From the NCBI RefSeq assembly GCF_003353425.1, contig NZ_QRAO01000003.1, positions 111,088 to 175,087 of the forward strand: a stretch of 64,000 nucleotides of DNA, given 5' to 3'. The notes below the pieces were generated by a model. The model was not told the DNA's origin, did no database searches, and saw only the letters and a program-made list of their open reading frames with translations. The translations under genes and the position numbers were made by a program. Source of the stretch: Marinirhabdus gelatinilytica (GTDB lineage: Bacteria; Bacteroidota; Bacteroidia; Flavobacteriales; Flavobacteriaceae). Shown one piece after another: positions 54,190 through 62,139 of this stretch (the first letter of the stretch is position 1; each line of letters begins with the position of its first letter).

Positions 54190-54744
54190 ATGAAACTGAA
54201 AGATGAAATAGCCAGCCTTTTTGAACGACTCGAAGGAAGTTTTGATGTACACGAGACACCTACGGGTCATCAAAAAAGGTTTTTGGAAAAATTGAACCAA
54301 CAGCAACCCAAAACCGTAAAACCAACCATTAACTATTGGAAATGGGGAAGCATTGCTGCGGCCATCGCACTGCTGGTAGTCCTGGGAGGTAGCTTGTTTG
54401 CCCCCCAATCGTCTACAGAGGCAGACCTGGCAAGTGTTTCACCAGAGTTGGAACAAACCCAATCCTTTTTTACGGCAACCATCACTACAGAGATTGAAAA
54501 ACTAAAACAGTTTGAATCTCCAGAACACCAACAATTAATACAAGATGCGCTCATAGAGGTTGAAAAACTTGAAACGGAATACCAGCTGCTCAAAAAAGAC
54601 TTGGTAGAGAGTGGTTACAACAAACAGGTAGTGAACGCCATGATCCTTAATTTCCAGAGCAGGATTACCATTTTGGAGAACGTTTCAGAAACCCTAACAG
54701 CCATTAAAACACTTAAAAACAATACAAATGAAACATATCTATAA
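54190..54744 (+). CDS. Single-span membrane protein, putative anti-sigma factor
   Basis: A 184-residue protein. Residues about 51-68 form one membrane span (WGSIAAAIALLVVLGGSL). The N-terminal region (about 1-45) is charged and would lie in the cytoplasm, as in anti-sigma factors that hold an ECF sigma factor; the C-terminal part contains coiled-coil-like helices (EIEKLKQFESPEHQQLI, EKLETEYQLLKK). No zinc-binding HxxxCxxC motif is present. The role is inferred from its position 12 bases after the sigma gene. Confidence 0.6.
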   Translation: MKLKDEIASLFERLEGSFDVHETPTGHQKRFLEKLNQQQPKTVKPTINYWKWGSIAAAIALLVVLGGSLFAPQSSTEADLASVSPELEQTQSFFTATITTEIEKLKQFESPEHQQLIQDALIEVEKLETEYQLLKKDLVESGYNKQVVNAMILNFQSRITILENVSETLTAIKTLKNNTNETYL

Positions 54745-55813
54745 CATACTACTGGTAGTACTATTACTGCCCATAACCGTAACGGCCAATACTGAAAACT
54801 TTAAAGGTAAACACACCAAGGAGAAAAAAATACACAAGGAGTATACCGTAAACCCCAACGCAGGGCTGGAAATAGACAACCGCTACGGAAATATTACCAT
54901 TGTTACTTGGAACCAGAATAAAACCGTGATAGATGTAACTATTAAAACCAATGGCAACAACGAGGAAAAAGTGTCAGAAAAACTGAAAGAGATCGATGTG
55001 GAATTTTCCGCCAGTGGCACCAACGTTAACGCCAAGACCCGCTTTGGGAACAAATCGCGTTGGAACAGTTGGTTTGGCTCTGGGAACAGTAATATCTCGG
55101 TAGAGGTAAACTACACCATTAAACTCCCCATTGGCAACTCCGTGAACATAAACAACGATTACGGTAGCATAACCATAGATAAGCTGGAGGGCCACGCAAC
55201 CATTAATTGCGATTACGGGCAACTGGTCATTGGAGAACTGCTGGCAGAAGACAACTCCCTAAATTTTGATTACACAAAGAACTCTACCATACAATATATG
55301 AAGAGTGGCAAGATAAATGCTGACTACTCAGGGGTTTCGATACAAAAAACCGAAACACTGCTTATAAATGCAGATTATTCTAACACTGATATTGGCGAGG
55401 TGAACAATTTAAACTATAACAACGACCACGGAAAACTGAATATAGGGAAGGTAGGCACGGTAATAGGCCGTGGCGACTACATACACCACAACATTGGTAG
55501 CGTTACCAATAGCCTTAACATACATTCAGATTATGGTGCTGTGAACGTAGGTTCCGTTCTTGCGAGTTGTAAGGAAATAACCATAAATTCAGATTATGCA
55601 CGCATAAACCTTGGGCTCCCACAGGATGTATCCTTCAATTTTAAGCTGAATCTTGATTATACGAACCTAAAAGGCACCGATGGATTTCAGTACAGCCAAA
55701 AATCTGAAAAAAACTCTTCCAAAATGTATATGGGGCACTTCGGAAAAAAAGACAGCGGTACTATCGTTACTATAAACTCTAACTATGGAGGGATTACCTT
55801 CAACAAACTTTAA
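54728..55813 (+). CDS. DUF4097-like secreted beta-helix protein
   Basis: A 361-residue protein with signal peptide MKHIYNILLVVLLLPITVTAN. The body consists of short repeated strands with a turn of the form NxDYGxxxI (NINNDYGSITIDKLEG, NCDYGQLVIGEL, NADYSGVSIQKT, HSDYGAVNVGSV, NSDYARINLG), which suggests a right-handed parallel beta-helix. It overlaps the preceding gene by 17 bases. The family (DUF4097) is widespread in envelope-stress operons; its molecular role is unknown. Confidence 0.8.
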   Translation: MKHIYNILLVVLLLPITVTANTENFKGKHTKEKKIHKEYTVNPNAGLEIDNRYGNITIVTWNQNKTVIDVTIKTNGNNEEKVSEKLKEIDVEFSASGTNVNAKTRFGNKSRWNSWFGSGNSNISVEVNYTIKLPIGNSVNINNDYGSITIDKLEGHATINCDYGQLVIGELLAEDNSLNFDYTKNSTIQYMKSGKINADYSGVSIQKTETLLINADYSNTDIGEVNNLNYNNDHGKLNIGKVGTVIGRGDYIHHNIGSVTNSLNIHSDYGAVNVGSVLASCKEITINSDYARINLGLPQDVSFNFKLNLDYTNLKGTDGFQYSQKSEKNSSKMYMGHFGKKDSGTIVTINSNYGGITFNKL

Positions 55814-55828
55814 TCTAAATTGAAAATT

Positions 55829-56560
55829 ATGAAAAACACAATCAAACTATCCATCGTAGCTATGCTTACATTGTTTGTATCGCTACCTGCCGCGGCACAA
55901 TGGGGTAACAAGAAAATTAAGGGCAGCGGCAACGTTACTACTTCAAAAGTAACCACACAGGGGTATGACGAAGTTGCCGGTGTAGGTTCGCTAACCGTAA
56001 TCCTTACCTCTGGAGCCGAGGGCAATATTACCATTGAAGCAGACGACAACCTACACGAATATATAGAAGTTGAAAGCAACGGCACCCAATTAAAGGTAAA
56101 GATGAAAAAAGGATATAGTTACAGTTCCAAGAACGATATTATTGTTACGGTTCCTTTTACTGAAATTAGCAAAGTATCCATTACAGGATCTGGGGATGTA
56201 ATTTCCAAAAACACTATTAAGGGCGATAACCTTGCCTTTACGGTAACAGGCAGTGGAGATCTACAGGCCAACGTAGAAGGCAACACAATAGACGCCAAGG
56301 TAACAGGCAGTGGAGATATGGTGCTTACCGGTACAGCAAATATGCTAGAGGTAAAAGTAGCTGGAAGTGGCGACTTTGAGGGGAATACACTCAACGCAGC
56401 AGACACACAGGTATATGTTTCTGGCTCTGGGGATGCAACGGTTATGGCAAATGGAACTTTTAAAGCAAGGGTTACTGGCTCTGGCGATATACGCTACAAA
56501 GGAAAACCTACAAAAAGCGACACCAAAGTAATAGGCTCTGGCTCCATAGAGTCTATGTAG
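55829..56560 (+). CDS. GIN-domain (DUF2807) exported protein
   Basis: A 243-residue protein with signal peptide MKNTIKLSIVAMLTLFVSLPAAA. A putative auto-transporter adhesin head GIN (DUF2807) domain follows, with the repeated GSGD turn (about seven copies, such as TGSGDVISKN, VTGSGDLQANVE, VAGSGDFEGN, VTGSGDIRYKG), which predicts a beta-helix. It starts 16 bases after the DUF4097 gene. The earlier TTG at 55820 is rejected because the signal peptide begins at ATG 55829. It acts outside the inner membrane; its ligand is unknown. Confidence 0.87.
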   Translation: MKNTIKLSIVAMLTLFVSLPAAAQWGNKKIKGSGNVTTSKVTTQGYDEVAGVGSLTVILTSGAEGNITIEADDNLHEYIEVESNGTQLKVKMKKGYSYSSKNDIIVTVPFTEISKVSITGSGDVISKNTIKGDNLAFTVTGSGDLQANVEGNTIDAKVTGSGDMVLTGTANMLEVKVAGSGDFEGNTLNAADTQVYVSGSGDATVMANGTFKARVTGSGDIRYKGKPTKSDTKVIGSGSIESM

Positions 56561-56576
56561 AATAGATTAAATAAAT

Positions 56577-56608
56577 AAAAAATGCCACCATAGCAGGTGG
56601 CATTTTTT
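56577..56608. terminator. Bidirectional terminator
   Basis: Hairpin AAAAAATGCCACC (56577-56589) and GGTGGCATTTTTT (56596-56608) around the loop ATAGCA. It sits between the converging GIN-domain gene and the lipoprotein gene and can stop transcription from both sides. Confidence 0.9.
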
Positions 56609-56627
56609 GTTTATCCTATGTATAATT

Positions 56628-58019
56628 TTATTGAATTTCTACCAGGAACGACCCGTTGGTAATTTCATAAACGGTAGGGTCTGCAGTGGAAAAGTCCTTT
56701 GCAGTAAAGCTAAAGGTTCCCTCAATAATGTTCGTTGCCGTATCGAAGGTCGAAATGGTCAACGTTCCAGGGTCTGATGTATAGGTAATAGAAGTTCCCA
56801 CATCTGGGGTGTAACTTCCCACTACTTCGGCACCAGCGACCAGTATCGGGCTCATTCCATAGGTTCCTTCGCCAATTGAGTATGGGAATTCCAGTTTTAC
56901 CTCTTGGTTGTTCAATGTAGCCGTAATGGTTACATAGTCCACTCCATTGAACTCTGTAAGGGTCGCTATTGTTGTTTCTGGCTGAAAGAGCACTCCATCG
57001 ATTTCATTCTCAAAAGAGAAAGTTACATTACCAGGAGTTGGCACAAATGATATGTCTAGATTTCCTTCGGTAATTTCCACCACGGTTGGGTCGTCTCCCA
57101 AAGGATCGGTAGCCGTGAACTGGAAGGTTGCAACTAGCTTACCAGATTGTGAGCCGAATTCAGAAATTGTTATGGTTCCTGGGTTGGAAGATAAGGTTTC
57201 ACCTCCTGTGTTGGGGTTATAATAACCTATGAGCTGGCTTCCGTCAGAAATTCCGTTGAACATATCGAAGGTTCCTGTTTGCAACGTTTCTGGGATGTCC
57301 AAACGCAGGCTAGCTCCTCCAGCATCCAAGGCCATTACTTGTATCATGGGTTGCATCCCAACCATGTATTGTGAAACCATCACTTCTTCCGGTATAAAGT
57401 CTACACCATCTGCTTTTGCCAAGAATATATTGTTAGGATCGGTTGGGTCTGGATCGCCACCGCCTCCGTTGGGATCACACTCACTGGGTTCGGGGTCTCC
57501 ACTTACAACTTCAAAAGTAATATCTGTAAAACTACCATCTGTAACTTCAATAGTTTCGCTACCTGGACCATTAGGTGTTATTTCAACAGCTACAAAAGTA
57601 AAGGTTCCAGATACGGTCATTGTTTCAGTATTGTATGAGGTAATCTCCAAAGTTCCAGAGGAACCAAACTGTCCCGTAGGGTCTACTGTATAAGAAGTTC
57701 CAGAACTAATCTCACTTATACTAGCAGATGCGTTTGCACCTGTAAGATCGAATACACATTCACTTTTGTTTACAACGATCAAGCCCATCGCAAAAACACC
57801 ATCACTTGCACTCATTATCAAAGTCCCCTGATTGATTTCAGCAACAAGCTGAGTGGCCACAAATGACTCTCCATCTACAGTCGCTACAAAATTACCGGAA
57901 GCAGCTCCACCTGGTTCATCCACGATAAACTCACCCTCCAAAGGTTCGTTCTCACAGCTAGAAAAAACTACTGCCAGAATTGTAAACAGTATAAGGTGTA
58001 TGTGTCTAAATTTCTTCAT
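56628..58019 (-). CDS. Lipoprotein with three DUF6252-like beta repeats
   Basis: A 463-residue lipoprotein with signal MKKFRHIHLILFTILAVVFSSCEN and Cys near residue 23. Three repeated units of roughly 130 residues follow, each with the pattern GTLxIS...T...V.GTFxFTA...D.....YEITxGSF (near residues 130-165, 295-325 and 425-460). The Gly/Asp-rich linker between repeats 1 and 2 (DPEPSECDPNGGGGDPDP) looks flexible. The repeats are probably domains of one family (DUF6252). No enzyme motif is seen. ATG 58019 is chosen; the upstream ATG adds 12 non-signal residues. Confidence 0.72.
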   Translation of the reverse strand: MKKFRHIHLILFTILAVVFSSCENEPLEGEFIVDEPGGAASGNFVATVDGESFVATQLVAEINQGTLIMSASDGVFAMGLIVVNKSECVFDLTGANASASISEISSGTSYTVDPTGQFGSSGTLEITSYNTETMTVSGTFTFVAVEITPNGPGSETIEVTDGSFTDITFEVVSGDPEPSECDPNGGGGDPDPTDPNNIFLAKADGVDFIPEEVMVSQYMVGMQPMIQVMALDAGGASLRLDIPETLQTGTFDMFNGISDGSQLIGYYNPNTGGETLSSNPGTITISEFGSQSGKLVATFQFTATDPLGDDPTVVEITEGNLDISFVPTPGNVTFSFENEIDGVLFQPETTIATLTEFNGVDYVTITATLNNQEVKLEFPYSIGEGTYGMSPILVAGAEVVGSYTPDVGTSITYTSDPGTLTISTFDTATNIIEGTFSFTAKDFSTADPTVYEITNGSFLVEIQ

Positions 58020-58077
58020 AAATATGGTTTTGTTATTGCTATTAAACGCAAACATAAGTAAAAATTGTATATCTATA

Positions 58078-59394
58078 CTAATTTCTGGGTACTCTGAAAA
58101 GCAAAATTACGCCAAGCCCAAAGAACACGACAAAAAACAGAATAGCCGGTTTTATACTATCAAACATTTGGGTAACAATTCCGTAGCACACCATCCCGAT
58201 AACGATTCCTATTTTTTCAGAAACATCGTAAAAGCTAAAGTAAGAAGCCGTATCCAGTGCCCCCTCTGGGATAAACTTAGAGTATGTAGACCTTGACAGC
58301 GATTGTATACCTCCCATGACAAGCCCCACAAAACCAGCCGTTACATAGAACTGAACTGGAGAAATAATGGTAAAGGCATACACACATATTGCAATCCAGA
58401 TAAAGTTTAGTGCGATCAATGTACGGATGTTCCCGTATTTTTCAGACGCCTTCGAGGTTAGGTAAGCCCCCAGCACCGCTACCAATTGTATGAGCAATAT
58501 ACTCACGATCAATCCTGTTGTAGGGTTAGTGGTCCCCCACTCTAGTTCTTCAATACCAAAATAGGTTGCAATCAACATAATGGTCTGCACGGCCATGCTG
58601 TATACAAAAAATGCTGCTAGGTACCTTTTAAGCTGAAGGTTTTGCTGGGTCTTGTGCCAAATTAGCTTCAGTTCCCTAAAACCGTTGAAAAGCACATCTT
58701 TGGTAAATTTTTCCTTTTTGTTCCCTTTTGGAAGATAATAATAGGTGTACTGGCTAAAGCCTATCCACCATACTCCCGTAAGCACAAAAGACAGGCGGGT
58801 TGGGGTTCCTTCGCCTTCAAAACCAAATGTATCGTGCATCAGTATCATCGACAGGCACAGGAGCAACAATAGTACGCTACCTATATAGCCTAGTGAATAT
58901 CCTTTAGCACTCACTTTATCCTGTTGTTCAGGAAAAGCAATATCTGGCAAATAAGAGTTGTAGAAAACCAAGCTGGCCCAAAACCCTATCAATGCGAAAA
59001 AATAACACAGTAAGCCAAACCATAGCTGCTCCATAGAAAACCAATAGAGCCCGATGCAACTCACTGCTCCCAGATAACAAAAAAACTTCATAAACACTTT
59101 TTTGCTACCCACATAGTCTGCAATACCGCTTAGCAACGGACTTAAAAAAGAAACCATTAAGAACGCAGCTGCGGTTACATAGCTAATCAGTGTGTCGTTA
59201 TTGAAACCTACACCCATAAAGACAACCGTATCGTCCAGTATATTCCCATCTGAATCCTTTACTAAGGTGAGTGCGCCATAGAAAATAGGAAATACAGCCG
59301 AAGCGATTACCAAACTATACACAGAGTTGGCCCAGTCGTAAAAGGCCCAAGCATTTAATAATTTCTTACTGCCTTTGGGTAGGTTTTTGGACAT
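58078..59394 (-). CDS. MFS transporter of the UMF1 (Atg22-like) family
   Basis: A 438-residue protein with about twelve membrane spans. The N-terminus AWAFYDWANSVYSLVIASAVFP and LVFYNSYLPDIA are typical of UMF1 family permeases (vacuole effluxer Atg22-like). It may export amino acids or other small molecules; the substrate is not known. It lies between a lipoprotein gene and the M48 protease gene on the same strand, but the terminator at 59413-59446 makes it a separate unit. Confidence 0.85.
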   Translation of the reverse strand: MSKNLPKGSKKLLNAWAFYDWANSVYSLVIASAVFPIFYGALTLVKDSDGNILDDTVVFMGVGFNNDTLISYVTAAAFLMVSFLSPLLSGIADYVGSKKVFMKFFCYLGAVSCIGLYWFSMEQLWFGLLCYFFALIGFWASLVFYNSYLPDIAFPEQQDKVSAKGYSLGYIGSVLLLLLCLSMILMHDTFGFEGEGTPTRLSFVLTGVWWIGFSQYTYYYLPKGNKKEKFTKDVLFNGFRELKLIWHKTQQNLQLKRYLAAFFVYSMAVQTIMLIATYFGIEELEWGTTNPTTGLIVSILLIQLVAVLGAYLTSKASEKYGNIRTLIALNFIWIAICVYAFTIISPVQFYVTAGFVGLVMGGIQSLSRSTYSKFIPEGALDTASYFSFYDVSEKIGIVIGMVCYGIVTQMFDSIKPAILFFVVFFGLGVILLFRVPRN

Positions 59395-59412
59395 AGTGAA
59401 GTTTTTTGAACA

Positions 59413-59446
59413 TAAAAAAAGCTGCCAATTTCATTTTTGGCAGCTT
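59413..59446 (-). terminator. Terminator after the M48 protease gene
   Basis: On the minus strand AAGCTGCCAA...TTGGCAGCTT (plus 59419-59428 and 59437-59446) is followed by T7. Confidence 0.88.
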
Positions 59447-59477
59447 CCAAAGTACTAAAAATACTGTTATTGTAACG

Positions 59478-60299
59478 TTATTTTTCAAAACTAGTTACCC
59501 CAAACTTCCGGGCTTCTGCTCTCGCTTCTGATGCCCAAGAGGTTATATTGTTAATTCTGGTAGTACTGGATGGGTGTGTGCTCAAAAATTCTGGCGGTGC
59601 ATTTCCTCCAGCATTCGCTTTCATACGTTGCCAAAGTTCTGCTGCGGCTATTGGGTCGTAACCAGCTATGGCCATTAACGTTAATCCTATTCTATCTGCC
59701 TCGCTCTCGTGGTTTCGGCTAAAGGGAAGCATTACCCCAACAGTAGAGCCCAATCCATACGCCTGGTTGAATATTTGTTGTTTCTTAGGGTCGTTGCCCA
59801 AGGCCAGGTTACCAGCTACAGCTCCTATTGCTTGATATTGTGCAGCACTCATACGCTGTTGGCCGTGATTGGCCAATGCATGGGCAACCTCGTGCCCCAT
59901 TACAGCTGCAACACCAGCTTCCCCCTGTGTTATGGGTAAAATACCTGTGTAGAATACAATTTTACCACCTGGCATACACCAAGCATTTACAGCAGGGTCT
60001 TCCACCAAGTTGTATTCCCACTTATAATTGTTCAAATAGCCAGTGTAACCGTTTGCATTCAACCAACGCTCAGATGCTGCGGCTATCTTTTGGCCAACAT
60101 TCGTTATCATTCTAGCATCAGCAGTTCCTGTAACCACTTTGTTTTCCTGCAAAAACTGATCGTATTGCTGAAAGGCCATTGGGAAAATTTGTGAGTTGGG
60201 TACCAAGGCCATTGTTCTCTTGCCCGTAAACGGATTGGTCGCACATGCAATTGCAAGCGCTGCCACCAGTCCTATTGAAAAAATAGTTTTAAATTTCAT
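59478..60299 (-). CDS. M48-family metalloprotease lipoprotein
   Basis: A 273-residue protein of the M48 (LoiP/YggG-like) group. The lipoprotein signal ends with ALAIACATN, with the acylated Cys near residue 18. The zinc motif is VMGHEVAHALANHGQQ near 138, and the third ligand is in HESEADRIGLTL near 198. It probably acts in the periplasm in protein quality control. ATG 60299 is chosen (MKFKTIFSIG); the ATG at 60332 would add residues not resembling the signal. Confidence 0.9.
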   Translation of the reverse strand: MKFKTIFSIGLVAALAIACATNPFTGKRTMALVPNSQIFPMAFQQYDQFLQENKVVTGTADARMITNVGQKIAAASERWLNANGYTGYLNNYKWEYNLVEDPAVNAWCMPGGKIVFYTGILPITQGEAGVAAVMGHEVAHALANHGQQRMSAAQYQAIGAVAGNLALGNDPKKQQIFNQAYGLGSTVGVMLPFSRNHESEADRIGLTLMAIAGYDPIAAAELWQRMKANAGGNAPPEFLSTHPSSTTRINNITSWASEARAEARKFGVTSFEK

Positions 60300-60481
60300 G
60301 ATGTAGTGTTTTATAAAGGATAAATATAGCATTTATACACGCCTCCTGCTCTTAAAAAAAAGTTATATCTATATCAATGGTATTCTAAAGTGGAACGACT
60401 TTTGTTTCTTTAACAACACGAAACAAACCTACAATAGCTTGTTTTGTTAAAGATTTACTCACTTTTAAACCAGAAATAACC

Positions 60482-61018
60482 ATGAAAAAAGCATTTTTAC
60501 TCTTCAGCATCATCACAACATCATTGTTCTTAACTTCCTGTGAAGGAGACCCAGGACCTCCGGGACCACAAGGGGAGCCCGGTATAAATATCCTCGGGCA
60601 GGTTTTTGAAGTAACCATAGATTTTCAATACAATCCAGATACGGGATTGCAAGATGCTCTTGTAAACATCCCGACAGATATAGAGGTTTTCGAGAGCGAC
60701 GCCATATTGGTGTATCGTTTGGAAAAAGTAGTGAATGGCCCGGCAGGCGGAGCAGATGCTTGGAGCCCATTGCCACAAAACTTTTTTTTAGGGAATGGGG
60801 ATATTATCCAGTACATCTACAACCACACGTTTTTTGATGTTGAATTCCTCATCGATGGGAATTTTGACCTAGCCACGTTAGGAAGTGACTTTACCAACGA
60901 CCAAACGTTCAGGATTGCCGTAGTACCTTCAGAATTTGCAAATAGTAATTTAACCATGTCGCAATTGCTGGATGGGTTACAATTGGACCCTTCTGAAATA
61001 ACAACACTTGAAAATTAA
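60482..61018 (+). CDS. Small lipoprotein with a short collagen-like tract
   Basis: A 178-residue protein with signal MKKAFLLFSIITTSLFLTSCEG (Cys20). Immediately after the lipidated Cys is a short Gly-x-y run (GDPGPPGPQGEPG), a collagen-like stretch of four triplets, then a globular domain rich in Asp, Phe and Asn that I do not recognise. It precedes two msrB genes but is separated by about 60 bases. Function unknown; the collagen-like piece may act as a stalk or spacer. Confidence 0.78.
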   Translation: MKKAFLLFSIITTSLFLTSCEGDPGPPGPQGEPGINILGQVFEVTIDFQYNPDTGLQDALVNIPTDIEVFESDAILVYRLEKVVNGPAGGADAWSPLPQNFFLGNGDIIQYIYNHTFFDVEFLIDGNFDLATLGSDFTNDQTFRIAVVPSEFANSNLTMSQLLDGLQLDPSEITTLEN

Positions 61019-61104
61019 AGAAATGCTAAAAGTTTTAGTGTTGGTGATAGGTTGCTTATCTTAATTTCCTAATAACAGTATTGTTTTCACTAAAAAATCC
61101 AAAA

Positions 61105-61608
61105 ATGAAAAACACACTTATACTTCTTGGCCTGTTAACGCTTTTCAGCTGTAAAAGCCCTGCACAGGAAAATAAAGAACAATCGAAAGAAGATTTCAAA
61201 ATAAATAAAACTGAAGCCGAGTGGAAGGCAGAGCTCACCGAAATGGAATACTACGTACTCCGTGAAGAAGGTACCGAGCGTGCCTTCACCTCACCACTCA
61301 ACAAGGTTTATGAGCCTGGAACTTTTATATGTGCTGCTTGCAACACTCCTTTGTTTGAAAGTGAACACAAGTTTGAAAGCGGTACAGGTTGGCCAAGCTT
61401 TGACAGACCCATTGAAGGAAATGTAGCGTATGGATCTGACAAAAAATTGGGCTACACCCGCACCGAAGAACACTGCGCTACCTGTGGAGGCCATTTGGGA
61501 CACGTATTTAACGATGGTCCCCGTGAAACCACCGGAAAGCGTCACTGTGTCAATGGTGCTGCGCTAGACTTTGTTCCTAAAGGAGAAAAATTACCGAACA
61601 TTGAGTAA
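61105..61608 (+). CDS. msrB: Lipoprotein methionine-(R)-sulfoxide reductase
   Basis: This 167-residue enzyme reduces methionine-R-sulfoxide in damaged proteins. It has a lipoprotein signal MKNTLILLGLLTLFSCKS, then the MsrB domain with two CxxC zinc sites (CAACNTPLF near 78 and CATCGGHLGH near 130) and the catalytic Cys in GKRHCVNGAALDF near 152. Since it is lipid-anchored, it should act in the periplasm or on the outer surface. The start is ATG 61105; the TTG at 61081 is less likely. Its end overlaps the start of a second msrB gene. Confidence 0.92.
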   Translation: MKNTLILLGLLTLFSCKSPAQENKEQSKEDFKINKTEAEWKAELTEMEYYVLREEGTERAFTSPLNKVYEPGTFICAACNTPLFESEHKFESGTGWPSFDRPIEGNVAYGSDKKLGYTRTEEHCATCGGHLGHVFNDGPRETTGKRHCVNGAALDFVPKGEKLPNIE

Positions 61609-61996
61609 CTATCCCATACATAAAACCGAAGAAGAGTGGCTCGAGGAATTGGGCCCAGAACGATATAGGATACTTCGCGAAAAAGGAACCGAACGCCCCT
61701 TTAGCGGCAAGTACAACCTTACTGTAGATAAAGGAACGTATGTATGCGGTGCCTGTAAGACACCGTTGTTCGAGAGCAACAGTAAATTTGACAGTGGTTG
61801 CGGGTGGCCCAGTTTTGATGAAAGTATCGATGGGGCCGTAGAATATATAAAGGATACCTCCCACGGGATGCTACGTACCGAAATCCTTTGCGCAACCTGC
61901 GGGAGCCACCTTGGCCACGTATTTAACGACGGTCCAACAGACAGTGGACAGCGGTACTGTGTAAATTCGTTGTCGGTAGATCTAGATAAAGAATGA
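61601..61996 (+). CDS. msrB: Cytosolic methionine-(R)-sulfoxide reductase
   Basis: A second MsrB of 131 residues and no signal peptide, so probably cytoplasmic. It has the same order of motifs (CGACKTPLFES, CGWPSFDES, CATCGSHLGHVF and catalytic Cys in QRYCVNSLSVD). The start is TTG 61601, whose codon and the following bases overlap the previous gene's stop (TTGAGTAA), a coupling arrangement. It lies immediately downstream of the lipoprotein MsrB, so the pair covers both sides of the membrane. Confidence 0.9.
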   Translation: MSNYPIHKTEEEWLEELGPERYRILREKGTERPFSGKYNLTVDKGTYVCGACKTPLFESNSKFDSGCGWPSFDESIDGAVEYIKDTSHGMLRTEILCATCGSHLGHVFNDGPTDSGQRYCVNSLSVDLDKE

Positions 61997-62017
61997 TATT
62001 AAAATTCTACCAAATAC

Positions 62018-62054
62018 AAAATCCCAAATTCCAATTCCTGGAGTTTGGGATTTT
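62018..62054 (+). terminator. Terminator after the msrB pair
   Basis: AAAATCCCAAA (62018-62028) pairs with TTTGGGATTTT (62044-62054); the T-run continues into TTTTC. A second, nested pairing CCAAATTCC / GGAATTTGG overlaps it. Confidence 0.75.
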
Positions 62055-62139
62055 CTTTTGGAATTTGGTTTTTGGAAGTTGGGGTTTTTACACTAGCATT
62101 TCGTAAATTCGTACCCGCAAATAACGATAAAACTACAAC

